51,153 nt of DNA. It comes from Lawsonibacter sp. (lineage in GTDB: Bacteria; Bacillota; Clostridia; Oscillospirales; Oscillospiraceae). The notes below the pieces were generated by a model that saw nothing but the letters and a program-made list of their open reading frames with translations, was not told the origin of the DNA and ran no database searches. Location of the stretch: NCBI GenBank assembly GCA_022796195.1, contig JAAWIE010000008.1:1-51153 (forward strand), read 5' to 3'. The translations under genes were made by a program, and so were the position numbers. This document shows positions 34,055 through 42,111 of the stretch, piece after piece (positions within the stretch are counted from its first letter, which is position 1; each line of letters starts with the position of its first letter).

Positions 34055-34122
34055 TCTCTCTTCCCGACCCGGACCCTCTGGGTCGGGATGAGTGCGACTG
34101 CCCGTGAAAGGAGTGATTCCCA

Positions 34123-35214
34123 ATGTGGCCAGTAAATAAAAAAATACGTGTAATGGTCGTGGACGACTCGGTTCTTGCCCGCACCATGATTTCGAACGGC
34201 TTAAACGCCTCCCCACAGATCGAGGTGGTTGCCACCAGCTTTAACGCACAGGATGCCCGGGCCAAGATCGATAAATTTCAGCCCGACGTCATGACTCTGG
34301 ATGTAGAAATGCCAGGGATGAACGGTTTGGAATTTTTGAAACAGCTGCTCCCAGTGGTTCCTCTGCCGGTAATTCTGGTGTCCTCCCTGGATCTGCGGGT
34401 GTTTGACGCACTGTCCGCCGGAGCGGTGGACTTTGTCCGCAAACCGGAGCCCGGTCAAAATGAGACCTTTATCACTTCCCTCACCCAGAAAGTGATTTCT
34501 GCCGCCGGTGCGCATGTGCGCGCCCGGCCTGGTATTTCTCCTGTTCCCTCCGCAGTGAAGGCGGCCAGCGCCCCTCGCACCCCGCTGGGCGGCAAACAGC
34601 CCGCTCTGCCGGCCCCGCCGCTTCTGGGCAACCGGCCAATGGACAACATCATTATCGGTCTTGGCGCCTCCACAGGCGGAACCGAAGCCACGCTGGAGGT
34701 TATGAAGCGGCTCCCTGCCGACATCCCGGCCATGCTCATCGTCCAGCACATGCCCACTGGTTTTACCCAGATGTACGCGGAACGGCTTAACCGCCTGTGC
34801 CACATGGAGGTGCGTGAGGCCAAGCATGGCGACGAGCTCCACCGCGGCTTGGCTCTGCTGGCCCCTGCCGATTATCAAATGCGGATTGTCCGCTCTGGAA
34901 CCCGGTATACCGTCAGCTGTTCCCCAGGTGAGAAGGTAAGCGGCCACCGCCCCTCGGTAGACGCTCTGTTTTTCTCCATGGCCGAACAGGTCAAATGCAA
35001 AATGGCCGGCATCATTATGACCGGCATGGGCCGCGATGGAGCCGACGGCCTGCTCAAGATGCGTCAGGCTGGAGCCTACACCATCGGCCAGGACAAGGAG
35101 TCCAGCGTGGTCTATGGAATGCCTATGGTTGCCCACAACATCGGCGCGGTACAAATTCAGGGTTCCTGTGAGGATATCGCCGGAATTCTGCTTCGCCAGC
35201 TCCAACGATGGTAA
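34123..35214 (+). CDS. cheB: Chemotaxis protein-glutamate methylesterase CheB
   Basis: CheB removes methyl groups from chemoreceptors and can deamidate glutamines; phosphorylation by CheA activates it. The 363-residue protein has a receiver domain with acidic pair DD (14-15) and phosphoacceptor Asp 60 in MTLDVEMPGMNG. A linker (about 130-172) leads to the esterase domain with catalytic Ser 183 (GASTGG), His 209 (VQHMPTGFT) and the Asp in MTGMGRDGADG. All catalytic residues are present. The start has AAAGGAGTG 7 bases upstream. It ends the che operon and is followed by a strong terminator. Confidence 0.95.
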   Translation: MWPVNKKIRVMVVDDSVLARTMISNGLNASPQIEVVATSFNAQDARAKIDKFQPDVMTLDVEMPGMNGLEFLKQLLPVVPLPVILVSSLDLRVFDALSAGAVDFVRKPEPGQNETFITSLTQKVISAAGAHVRARPGISPVPSAVKAASAPRTPLGGKQPALPAPPLLGNRPMDNIIIGLGASTGGTEATLEVMKRLPADIPAMLIVQHMPTGFTQMYAERLNRLCHMEVREAKHGDELHRGLALLAPADYQMRIVRSGTRYTVSCSPGEKVSGHRPSVDALFFSMAEQVKCKMAGIIMTGMGRDGADGLLKMRQAGAYTIGQDKESSVVYGMPMVAHNIGAVQIQGSCEDIAGILLRQLQRW

Positions 35215-35220
35215 CAATAA

Positions 35221-35265
35221 TGTCCCGGACGGAACCCTTATCCAGTTCCGTCCGGGACATTTTTT
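35221..35265 (+). terminator. Terminator of the che operon
   Basis: A perfect 15-bp stem (TGTCCCGGACGGAAC, 9-base loop, complement) is followed by six T, just after the cheB stop. Confidence 0.92.
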
Positions 35266-35422
35266 ATCTTTTAATGCGGAAATCATTCCCCTGTCCGTCA
35301 GAGTGCATCGGTCAACCAGCTGATCTGCCCCTGCTCCCAGAAACATTCCTCCCCCAACTCCGCCGGCGCAAAGTATCGCACTCTTCCAACGTACACCGAT
35401 AGCGAATCATTGAACTACGATA

Positions 35423-35458
35423 AAATAGGGTACAGCCATTCCATGCTGTACCCTATTT
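35423..35458. terminator. Terminator downstream of the Asp23-family gene
   Basis: A perfect 14-bp stem (AAATAGGGTACAGC, 8-base loop, complement) has T-rich ends on the minus strand. Between this and the che terminator (35266-35422) no gene or other signal was seen. Confidence 0.75.
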
Positions 35459-35506
35459 ATGTTTGGAACTGCAACCGTTTTTTCATACTGCCAAGGATAC
35501 ACAGTT

Positions 35507-35860
35507 TTACAGCTCCTTCGGCGGGAAGACGATACCCCCCACACTGATATTGACGGCGGAGACTTCCAGTCCGCTCATGGACTCGATGGCGGTTTTCACA
35601 GCCTCCTGCACAGCCCTGCCCATTTCGGGGATGGTATGGCCGTAGGCCATGAGGACCGACATGGTGACCACCACCTTTTCCTCTTCCAGCTTGACATGGA
35701 CGCCTTTGGCGGCATTCTTCTTGCTGGGGTTGGCGGTCAGACTGCTGACTCCCTCCACCTCCAGGGCAGCGGCGGCAGAGATCGCCGCCAGCACCTCTTC
35801 CGAGATATGGATGTTGCCCAGCTCATCCGAGCGGGAGACATAATCTTTGCTTTCACCCAT
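35507..35860 (-). CDS. Asp23/Gls24 family protein (YqhY type)
   Basis: This 117-residue cytosolic protein of the Asp23 family has GNIHISEEVLAAISAAAALE (near 15-34) and VEGVSSLTANPS, and a C-terminal VSAVNISVGGIVFPP. In B. subtilis the related yqhY follows spoIIIA-accB-accC and is linked to control of acetyl-CoA carboxylase. Here it directly follows spoIIIAH with no accBC between. The ATG at 35858-35860 has AGGAGTG 7 bases upstream, and its own sigma-A promoter lies 42 bases upstream, so it can be expressed in vegetative cells independently of the sporulation operon. Confidence 0.85.
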   Translation of the reverse strand: MGESKDYVSRSDELGNIHISEEVLAAISAAAALEVEGVSSLTANPSKKNAAKGVHVKLEEEKVVVTMSVLMAYGHTIPEMGRAVQEAVKTAIESMSGLEVSAVNISVGGIVFPPKEL

Positions 35861-35901
35861 GTGATACCACTCCTGTTCCCAGTTTTCAAATCGGATACTA
35901 T

Positions 35902-35930
35902 ATCTTACCACATTTTTCCCCGTTTGACAA
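35902..35930 (-). promoter_or_regulatory. Sigma-A promoter of the Asp23-family gene
   Basis: TTGTCA and TAAGAT are separated by 17 bases on the minus strand, with a TGG extended -10. It lies between the spoIIIAH stop and the Asp23 start. Confidence 0.65.
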
Positions 35931-35984
35931 CTGTGGAGGTAAAAAACTTTACGCACATCCCATGTGCCTGGAAATGACGCGGCC

Positions 35985-36665
35985 TTACTCCACTTCGATA
36001 ATATGGATCTGGTCCGCCGTAAATCCGGCAGTCTGCTTGACTACATCCACAATCTTGGCGGTGTCCGCTTCGGCAAGCCCGCCTTCCGGGGCGGCGACGG
36101 CCAGCGACAGGGCATCCTCTCCAATAAATGCTACACAATCGGCATAGCCCTTCGCCACCACCAGATTCTCAATCTGAGCCTCGGTAACGGTGTAGTCGGC
36201 CATGGTCTGGATGTTGTCATTGAGCTGAGTTTTCACCGTGTCATCCGCATCTTCCCGGGCGGCGGCATCCTGGAGCAGAGACAGTGCGCTGTCCCGCGCC
36301 TGCTGGCGGTTCAGCCGGGCGGTGGCAAAGTAGGCGCTCCCACTCTCTCCCGGCTCCCCGCCGGCTGTGGGTGTACTGTCTCCCGTCTGTGTGCCGTCTG
36401 TGGTCTGCGAACCGCCTGTGGTCTCCGTGCCGCCGGCGCTGCCCTGCGTCCCTGCGGCGGAACTATTTCCCCCAACCAGCGGGTCCTGTGCTTTTCCCCC
36501 TACCATGGCAGACTGCCCCAACGTCTTGCCTGCGTCGGTGCTGGACTCTTTGCCGTAGTTCCAGTTCAGATACACCGCCGCGCACACGAACAGGGCAATC
36601 GCCGCCACCACCGCATTCCGCTTCCACAGCTGGGACCAGTCAGACCCCTTTTTGCTCGTTCTCAT
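35985..36665 (-). CDS. spoIIIAH: Stage III sporulation protein AH
   Basis: SpoIIIAH is the mother-cell half of the channel that docks with forespore SpoIIQ in the engulfment membrane. The 226-residue protein has one N-terminal membrane segment (about 17-35), a Gly/Thr/Ser-rich linker (about 55-108), and a conserved YscJ/FliF-like ring-building domain. That domain runs from FATARLNRQQARDSALSLLQ to FTADQIHIIEVE. The linker is low-complexity and probably flexible. The start has AAGGAGG 7 bases upstream. It is the last gene of the eight-gene operon. Confidence 0.93.
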   Translation of the reverse strand: MRTSKKGSDWSQLWKRNAVVAAIALFVCAAVYLNWNYGKESSTDAGKTLGQSAMVGGKAQDPLVGGNSSAAGTQGSAGGTETTGGSQTTDGTQTGDSTPTAGGEPGESGSAYFATARLNRQQARDSALSLLQDAAAREDADDTVKTQLNDNIQTMADYTVTEAQIENLVVAKGYADCVAFIGEDALSLAVAAPEGGLAEADTAKIVDVVKQTAGFTADQIHIIEVE

Positions 36666-36735
36666 TGTTCTTCCTCCTTATTATTTCTTACATGACTCTA
36701 TTTGGGGACGGCCCTCGCCGTCCGCCGGTTCTCCG

Positions 36736-37248
36736 CTATGTCCCTCCCTGGCACACCGAGATCCGGTCCGCACCCAGTCCGGTGAGGGCGGAGACAGCTT
36801 CCATCAATTTCAGCCGGACCTGAGCGTTTCCGCCGCCGGGACAGACCACCAGAGCGCCCCGAAACTGGGGGGCCACCGTCTGGAGTGGGACTACATCCTG
36901 TGCCCCAGAGCCTTTTCCCACCGTGACCACGGTGTTGGAACTTCCTCCGTCTCCCTCCCGATCCTGGTTCCGGGCCAGCACCTGCCGGCTCCCGCCGTCC
37001 AAGGTGAGAACCACCTTCGTCTTCCCCGCCCCCTCTACCTGGGAGAGGACTGCTTCCAACTTCTCCTCAAAGGCGTCCAGGTCGAAGGAGGTCCCCTCCA
37101 CCTGGGCGGGCGGCGCCTCGGGGCTGTCCCGTCCACCGGATGGCAATAGCAGCAGTACCACACCCGCCGCAATCACCAACAGCACATATTGATACTTCCT
37201 CAGCGCCCCCTTCCATATTTGGGCCGCTTCGGGCCACTTCCAGTTCAC
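36736..37248 (-). CDS. spoIIIAG: Stage III sporulation protein AG
   Basis: SpoIIIAG forms a large ring in the intermembrane space of the sporulating cell. The 170-residue protein has a single membrane segment (about 21-36, YVLLVIAAGVVLLLLP). The periplasmic-like RBM domain follows, with LDAFEEKLEAVLSQVEGAGKTKVVLTL and VCPGGGNAQVRLKLMEAVSALTG. It starts at GTG with AAAGGAGG 7 bases upstream. It is shorter than the B. subtilis protein (about 229). Confidence 0.92.
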   Translation of the reverse strand: MNWKWPEAAQIWKGALRKYQYVLLVIAAGVVLLLLPSGGRDSPEAPPAQVEGTSFDLDAFEEKLEAVLSQVEGAGKTKVVLTLDGGSRQVLARNQDREGDGGSSNTVVTVGKGSGAQDVVPLQTVAPQFRGALVVCPGGGNAQVRLKLMEAVSALTGLGADRISVCQGGT

Positions 37249-37297
37249 GGCATCTCCTCCTTTGCTCTCCTCCCCTCAGGGAGAAGAACGTCATGTT

Positions 37298-37780
37298 TCA
37301 TTTCGTGTAATAAACCTGCGCCCTCTCTGGGACGCCCAGGTCCTCCGCAATTGTCCTGACCAGTTGGATACGGATGTCCTCGGTCAGCATTCCAGTCACC
37401 TCCGTCCGTACTGGAAGGTACAGCCCCTCCGCTGACCGCTGGCATTCCACCTGGGCGGTGCAGGTCAGGCCCAATTCCGCCGCCTTGTCCACAATATATG
37501 CGGCGTACTCCCCTTCTATGATATGTTTCATCTGATTGTTTACCGTCTCCTCCAGACCCGCCCGCCGCTGTTCCACCGAGGCGAAGTAGCCGGCCAGCCA
37601 GCGCCGGCCCTCCGCCGCATCCAAACGCGCAACAGGGGACAAAATTGCCGCCAGCATCACCAGACCACACACCAGCCGTCCCACTTGACGCACGGCCCCC
37701 TTGGGCATCAGAGCCCCGGCTGACGCACATAGAAGGGACACCGCAATCAAACTCAACAGCCAGGCTCGCACCACCTCCAT
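37298..37780 (-). CDS. spoIIIAF: Stage III sporulation protein AF
   Basis: This 160-residue membrane protein of the SpoIIIA-SpoIIQ channel has two N-terminal membrane segments (about 5-24 and 31-51). A soluble C-terminal domain with an RBM-like fold follows, containing LPVRTEVTGMLTEDIRIQLVRTIAEDLG near 120-150. Its ATG shares a base with the TGA of spoIIIAE (TGATG), so translation is coupled. Confidence 0.92.
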   Translation of the reverse strand: MEVVRAWLLSLIAVSLLCASAGALMPKGAVRQVGRLVCGLVMLAAILSPVARLDAAEGRRWLAGYFASVEQRRAGLEETVNNQMKHIIEGEYAAYIVDKAAELGLTCTAQVECQRSAEGLYLPVRTEVTGMLTEDIRIQLVRTIAEDLGVPERAQVYYTK

Positions 37781-38841
37781 CAGGGAATCACCGCCTTCAC
37801 CGCCGAAACCAGGCTGACCAGCAGAACCAGCGCACCCGCTCCCGTCATCCCCAGCACCAACCCAAAGGCGGAACCGATGGCATCAATCAATCCGGAGAGC
37901 TTGGGCTGGGCCACCGTAGCGCACAGGGCGGCGGCCGCCTTGTAGACCAAATACTGCAAAGCCAGCTGGAGAAAAGGGGTCAAGCAGATTGCCAGCACCA
38001 CAATCATCCCCGCCGCTCCCACCGCGCTCCGCAGCGCCCCAGCTCCGGCCAGCACCGACTCGGAGGCGTCCGCCAAAATTCCGCCCACCACTGGGATCGC
38101 CCGAGAGATCGCCAGCTTGGCCGCTTTTACGGCGGCGGCGTCCACACTGCCCGCGATTGCACCACTGGCGGTCAGATAGCCCACAAAGGCAAGGAGCAGG
38201 GCGGTCAGAAGAAATGTAATCATATTTTTCAGCAGATCGGCCACCTTTTTCAGTCCTGGATTGCCCACCGCCGCGTGGGCACAGCTCACCGCCACGAACG
38301 CGTAGACCAAAGGGACCAGCAGCCTGTCCATGGCAGAAATCAGCAGCTGGGAAAACAGCACCGTTGCACTCTGCCGTGCCGCCGCCCCAGTAATGCCCCC
38401 TGTCGCCGCAGTCAGCACCGCCACCGCCGGCAGAAGAAGCTCAGAAAAGCCCTCCATTTTCTCCAAGGTATCCCGGCCCAGGCCAATCATGGTATCCATA
38501 TCCGTCATGGTCAGGGCGGTAATAGCTAAGGCCCCCGCAATGGTCACCGCCTGGAGCCCCTCCCCTTCCCCTGCCCCGGCGCTCTCCGCCAGAGCGCACA
38601 GAAGGGCCACCACCACCAGCTTTACTGCCGTCGATATGCTCGCCTGAAAAAGGCCACCAGCCTGGTCTGCGGCGCTATTCAGCAGAGCGGACAGCCCCTG
38701 GTCCAGCGAGGTTTCGCCGGTGACGCCATAGCCTTCTGCCGCCTCCCATACCTGGTCCATCTCGGGGACCGTCAGTTCCGCCCCCAGGGCGGGGAAGGCG
38801 CATAGGAGGGCCAGGACACAAAAACAAATCACTCTTCTCAT
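37780..38841 (-). CDS. spoIIIAE: Stage III sporulation protein AE
   Basis: SpoIIIAE is the polytopic core membrane protein of the SpoIIIA machine. The 353-residue protein has a signal-like N-terminus (MRRVICFCVLALLCAF), an extracellular stretch, and six or more membrane segments from about residue 55. These include LVVVALLCALAESAG, FSELLLPAVAVLTAATGG and the C-terminal GAGALVLLVSLVSAVKAVIP. The ATG is chosen because GGGGAG lies 8 bases upstream and it overlaps the spoIIIAD stop by four bases (ATGA). Confidence 0.92.
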   Translation of the reverse strand: MRRVICFCVLALLCAFPALGAELTVPEMDQVWEAAEGYGVTGETSLDQGLSALLNSAADQAGGLFQASISTAVKLVVVALLCALAESAGAGEGEGLQAVTIAGALAITALTMTDMDTMIGLGRDTLEKMEGFSELLLPAVAVLTAATGGITGAAARQSATVLFSQLLISAMDRLLVPLVYAFVAVSCAHAAVGNPGLKKVADLLKNMITFLLTALLLAFVGYLTASGAIAGSVDAAAVKAAKLAISRAIPVVGGILADASESVLAGAGALRSAVGAAGMIVVLAICLTPFLQLALQYLVYKAAAALCATVAQPKLSGLIDAIGSAFGLVLGMTGAGALVLLVSLVSAVKAVIP

Positions 38842-39227
38842 GACAACAGCTCCCCCATCAGCTGGGCCACCGCCCGCACCAGCGGCAAAGCCGCCAGCAG
38901 GGCCAAAACCGCCCCCGCCGTCTCCACAAAGGCAGCTACCCCCCCCTCTCCCGCCGAGCGGCAAAGCTCCACGGTCAGCTTTGTCAAAATTGACAGGGCC
39001 ACCGTCTTAACCACTGGTTCCAACAGGGCCTCCGATAGTCCAGCCTGTTGAGCCAGCTCCTCCATCAGGGCTGCCGCCGCCCCCAGACCTCCAGCGGCCA
39101 GCGTCAACATCCACAGCCCTGCGGCCAGAACCAGCAGCAGAGCCAGCTCCGGGGTGTTCTTTTTCAGCACCGCGCTGAGCACTACCGCCGTCACCCCCAC
39201 CGCGGCCAGCTTCGCCATCACCTCCAT
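38838..39227 (-). CDS. spoIIIAD: Stage III sporulation protein AD
   Basis: This 129-residue small membrane protein has four hydrophobic segments and the conserved TPELALLLVLAAGLWMLTLA stretch, characteristic of SpoIIIAD. Like SpoIIIAC it is thought to sit in the membrane base of the export apparatus. The ATG overlapping the spoIIIAC stop (TGATG) is chosen. An alternative GTG lies one codon upstream, and an internal ATG three codons later is too close to GGAGGTG to use it. Confidence 0.9.
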   Translation of the reverse strand: MEVMAKLAAVGVTAVVLSAVLKKNTPELALLLVLAAGLWMLTLAAGGLGAAAALMEELAQQAGLSEALLEPVVKTVALSILTKLTVELCRSAGEGGVAAFVETAGAVLALLAALPLVRAVAQLMGELLS

Positions 39228-39427
39228 CACAGTCCGAACAGGTCCTTGACCAAGTTGAACAGACTGGCAATTTCCTGCACCACCATCATCAGCACCACTA
39301 CCAGCCCTGCCAACGTGGTCATCATCGCCTGTTCGTCCCGTCCGGCCCGGCTTAGTACCTGATTCAGCACCGCCACCAGAATTCCGATAGCCGCAATCTT
39401 AAAAATCAAATCCACTTCCATACCCAT
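39227..39427 (-). CDS. spoIIIAC: Stage III sporulation protein AC
   Basis: This 66-residue protein has two membrane helices, LIFKIAAIGILVAVLNQVL and MMTTLAGLVVVLMMVVQEIA, linked by the conserved polar loop SRAGRDEQA. The length is exactly typical of SpoIIIAC. It is the start with GAAGG 5-7 bases upstream; ATG two codons later is the alternative. The spacing from spoIIIAB is 69 bases, the largest gap inside the operon apart from AH-AG. Confidence 0.9.
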   Translation of the reverse strand: MGMEVDLIFKIAAIGILVAVLNQVLSRAGRDEQAMMTTLAGLVVVLMMVVQEIASLFNLVKDLFGL

Positions 39428-39496
39428 GTTCGCCTTCTTTCGTAATCTTCCATCCCCCTCAGGGGGGGCTGTTTCCTCCATCGCGGCGGGAGAAGT

Positions 39497-40006
39497 TCAA
39501 AGCAGCAAAATCACCAGAAACGCCCCGCCGGACAGCCCCAGTACCTGATACACCCGTCCCAGACGGCGGCTGTCCTCTTCCATCCGCCCAGCCAGTTCCT
39601 CCAGCCTGCGGCGGGCGGCAGACAGCGCCTCCCGCTGCCGCGCCTCCTCATACCGCCCCAGCGTATCACCCAGGGGGAGCAAAACAGCCTGTCCCTCCTG
39701 ATTCAGTTCCTCCAGCTCCTGGACCAGCCGGCGCCAAAGGCTGGAAAAATCCTCCTGAGCCAGGCAGTCAATGCCCTGAACACAGCCCTGAAACAGGGCC
39801 GCGGCTGGTCCTTGGCTCCCAGCGGCGCCCCGGTTCAAAAGCTGCTTCAAGGGAGGGGCACACAGCTCCAATTCCCGCTCCAGCAGGGCCAGACCGGCCC
39901 CCATCTGCCGGACTGCTTCCACGTTTCGGCGCAAGCCCGCCGCCGCCTGAAAGCCCATCCAAGCCCCGCCTGCCGCCACCAGGGCGGCGCCCAACACATG
40001 TATCAT
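39497..40006 (-). CDS. spoIIIAB: Stage III sporulation protein AB
   Basis: This 169-residue protein has an N-terminal membrane segment (about 3-20), a long helical coiled-coil cytosolic domain and a C-terminal hydrophobic segment (VYQVLGLSGGAFLVILLL). The helical bundle resembles GspF-like assembly-platform domains, and SpoIIIAB is thought to partner the ATPase SpoIIIAA. Its ATG directly follows the spoIIIAA stop, with GGAG inside the end of that gene. Confidence 0.91.
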   Translation of the reverse strand: MIHVLGAALVAAGGAWMGFQAAAGLRRNVEAVRQMGAGLALLERELELCAPPLKQLLNRGAAGSQGPAAALFQGCVQGIDCLAQEDFSSLWRRLVQELEELNQEGQAVLLPLGDTLGRYEEARQREALSAARRRLEELAGRMEEDSRRLGRVYQVLGLSGGAFLVILLL

Positions 40007-40912
40007 CTAGTTCAGCTCCTCCACAGTGTACACACGCCGTTCCCCCTCCCGGTGGATACGAACCAAAAATCGAAACATGCCCTCCTCCAGCAGCGGCCGG
40101 TACAGCGCACGGCATTCCAGACCGGCCCGTCCCTCTCCGTGGGCTGAGGCCAGCAGAGTGACCCCGCACCCCACCGCCGCCGACAGGGCCCTTACATCCT
40201 CTGGCGCGGTGATCTCGTCCACCGCCAGCACCTGGGGATTCATAGCCCGAAGCAAAAGCATCAGCCCCTGGTCCTTTGGACAGCCCTCGGTGACATCGGT
40301 GCGCCGCCCCACCTCCAACTGGGGCTGACCATTGTACATGGCGGCGACCTCGCCCCGCTCGTCGGCCAGCGCCACCCGAAGCGGACAGCACCCCTCCCCC
40401 TCTGACACCGAGCGGATTAGGTCGCGAAGCAGGGTGGTCTTGCCCTGACCGGGAGGAGCAAGAATCAGCGTTCCAGCCAGCCGTCCGCCGGGGCACAGCC
40501 TGTCCAGCACCGGCGCGGCGGCCCCCCTGACCTGCCGGGCAATCCGCAGGTTGGCCGAGGACAGGTTCCGCAGGCTGTGGATCTCCCCCTCCCGCAGCAC
40601 CGCCGTCCCACATAGGCCAATTCGGTGTCCGCCCTCCATGGTAAGGTAGCCCCGGCGCACCTGATCCAACACCGTATGGAGGGACGCCCGGCTGGCAATC
40701 TCTACCAGCTGGTCCAGCTCTCCCCGTTCCACCGGCGGACCGCCTAGTGATCGCTCCCTGCCCTCCACCAAAACCGTCATGGGCCAGCCCACTCGCAGAC
40801 GCAGTTCCTCCGCCCGGTCCCGGTCCCCCTCCGGCAGAGAGAGGGCTTCCCGCCGAAGGCGCAGGGGCAGGGCCTGGACCGCCTGTTCATAGCTCTGTAT
40901 CGTTTGTATCAT
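40007..40912 (-). CDS. spoIIIAA: Stage III sporulation protein AA (ATPase)
   Basis: SpoIIIAA is the secretion-type ATPase that powers the SpoIIIA-SpoIIQ channel. The 301-residue protein has the Walker A PPGQGKTT (153-160) after GTLILA, then TLLRDLIRS. The Walker B region MNPQVLAVDEITAPED lies near 215-230, and the C-terminal helicase/secretion-ATPase fold follows. It is the first gene of the operon and has a sigma-E-type promoter immediately upstream. Residues 1-60 are predicted to form a short N-terminal domain with LRLRVGWPMTVLVEGR. Confidence 0.93.
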   Translation of the reverse strand: MIQTIQSYEQAVQALPLRLRREALSLPEGDRDRAEELRLRVGWPMTVLVEGRERSLGGPPVERGELDQLVEIASRASLHTVLDQVRRGYLTMEGGHRIGLCGTAVLREGEIHSLRNLSSANLRIARQVRGAAAPVLDRLCPGGRLAGTLILAPPGQGKTTLLRDLIRSVSEGEGCCPLRVALADERGEVAAMYNGQPQLEVGRRTDVTEGCPKDQGLMLLLRAMNPQVLAVDEITAPEDVRALSAAVGCGVTLLASAHGEGRAGLECRALYRPLLEEGMFRFLVRIHREGERRVYTVEELN

Positions 40913-40935
40913 TACCGTTCACCAGCCTTTGTCCC

Positions 40936-40964
40936 ATCCTATGAGGACAAGCCGGTGGATATGA
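40936..40964 (-). promoter_or_regulatory. Sigma-E promoter of the spoIIIA operon
   Basis: On the minus strand TCATATC and CATAGGAT are separated by 14 bases. They match the sigma-E consensus KMATATT-N14-CATACAMT at 6 of 7 and most of the -10 positions. The same two boxes with the same spacing occur upstream of spoIIID. The -10 is about 24 bases before the start codon. Confidence 0.8.
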
Positions 40965-41001
40965 CAACCGTTTTTGGGAGCAGCCTCTTAAAATAATAAA
41001 A

Positions 41002-41033
41002 CCTCCAAATCCTGGGCACCCTGGACTTGGAGG
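41002..41033. promoter_or_regulatory. Hairpin masking a ribosome site and acting as minus-strand terminator
   Basis: CCTCCAA pairs with TTGGAGG, with further inner pairing (GGG/CCC). On the plus strand the 3' arm is the ribosome-binding site of the tocopherol-cyclase-like gene. On the minus strand the hairpin is followed by TTTTATTATTTT, like a terminator shielding the spoIIIA promoter from upstream transcription. Confidence 0.6.
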
Positions 41034-41042
41034 AATCAAAAT

Positions 41043-41927
41043 ATGAAGTTTTTTCACGGCGCAAACCGCTCCGGCCCCTATTTTGAGGGCTGGTATTTGA
41101 AGCACCAGAACACGCATGGGCAAATGCTTGCCTTAATTCCCGCATTTCATATCGACCGCAGGGGCCGCCGCAGTGCATCGCTCCAAGTCATTTCCAACTG
41201 CGGTGCCTGGTGGCTGGAATACTCTGACGCACAGTTTCAAGCATCTCCCGCCCAACTCCGGATTCAGGTGGGGCAGTCCAGCTTCAGTGCCCAGGGTATT
41301 GACCTGCACATCCAGCAGGATGGGCTTTCTCTGCATGGCACGCTGACCTACGGCCCGTTTACTGCCCTCCGTTCGGACATTATGGGACCATTTCAGCTCT
41401 TCGCGGGGATGCAGTGTTCCCATGGGGTAATCAGTATGGGACATTCGCTCTGTGGAACACTGACCCTTAACGGAGAACAGCTGGATTTCTCCCATGGGAT
41501 TGGCTATATAGAGACGGACCGCGGCCGCTCCTTCCCCCGCACTTACCTCTGGACCCAGTGCGTCTGGGCCGGGCCAAACTGCGGCAGTCTGATGCTGGCA
41601 GCCGCGTCGGTCCCACTCCCGATTGGAGGTTTTACCGGCTGTATCTGCGCGGTCTTGTATCAAGGCAGGGAATACCGGCTGGCAACCTACCTGGGGGCAA
41701 AAATTCAGGCGGTCTCTCCTGCCGGTGCAGTCATCCGGCAGGGAAACTACCTGTTGGAAGCGGAACTGCTGAAGGCGCAGAAGCTGGCGCTCCACGCCCC
41801 GGCAGAGGGCAGTATGGTGCGCACAATTCATGAAAGCCTCTGCGCACAGGTACGCTACCGCTTTCGGCACGGAAACAATATCCTGTTTCAGCGCACCGAC
41901 TCCCTCGCCAGCTTTGAATACGCCTAA
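41043..41927 (+). CDS. Tocopherol-cyclase-like family protein
   Basis: The 294-residue protein begins MKFFHGANRSGPYFEGWYLK. The YFEGWYxK motif, a beta-rich lipocalin-like fold, and GHSLCGTLTLNGEQLDF and GIGYIETDRGRSFPRTYLW mark the PF14249 tocopherol-cyclase-like family (plant VTE1). In anaerobic Firmicutes the substrate is not known; a small hydrophobic ligand is likely. There is no signal peptide. Its ribosome site (GGAGG, 8 bases before ATG) is inside a hairpin arm. It lies between the spoIIIA promoter and spoIIID, but I see no sporulation promoter clearly its own. Horizontal origin is not suggested by composition. Confidence 0.78.
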   Translation: MKFFHGANRSGPYFEGWYLKHQNTHGQMLALIPAFHIDRRGRRSASLQVISNCGAWWLEYSDAQFQASPAQLRIQVGQSSFSAQGIDLHIQQDGLSLHGTLTYGPFTALRSDIMGPFQLFAGMQCSHGVISMGHSLCGTLTLNGEQLDFSHGIGYIETDRGRSFPRTYLWTQCVWAGPNCGSLMLAAASVPLPIGGFTGCICAVLYQGREYRLATYLGAKIQAVSPAGAVIRQGNYLLEAELLKAQKLALHAPAEGSMVRTIHESLCAQVRYRFRHGNNILFQRTDSLASFEYA

Positions 41928-41936
41928 CAGAGACAC

Positions 41937-41963
41937 GGCCGCAGGTCCTTATGGTCTGCGGCC
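41937..41963 (+). terminator. Weak terminator-like hairpin after the tocopherol-cyclase-like gene
   Basis: A perfect 8-bp stem (GGCCGCAG, 11-base loop, CTGCGGCC) begins 9 bases after the gene end, without a T tract. It may slow read-through into spoIIID. Confidence 0.4.
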
Positions 41964-42005
41964 GAAGGGATCACAAGCCCGTCTATGCTCCGGCGGGAAA
42001 AAGCC

Positions 42006-42034
42006 TCATATCCCATTGGATACCCGCATAGGAT
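42006..42034 (+). promoter_or_regulatory. Sigma-E promoter of spoIIID
   Basis: TCATATC and CATAGGAT are separated by 14 bases. They are identical to the boxes and spacing before spoIIIAA. They lie 78 bases upstream of the spoIIID start. This gives independent support for both calls. Confidence 0.8.
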
Positions 42035-42111
42035 GGAACAGAAAGGGAAGGGCTGGACCCGCCAAGACAGAGGGCAGGCTGGCGCTTCCCAAAGTCGGGG
42101 AGTGTTGTGCT

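Noticed and set aside
40965-41001. Own promoter for the tocopherol-cyclase-like gene
   Set aside because: No convincing -35/-10 pair was found in the short AT-rich interval on the plus strand.
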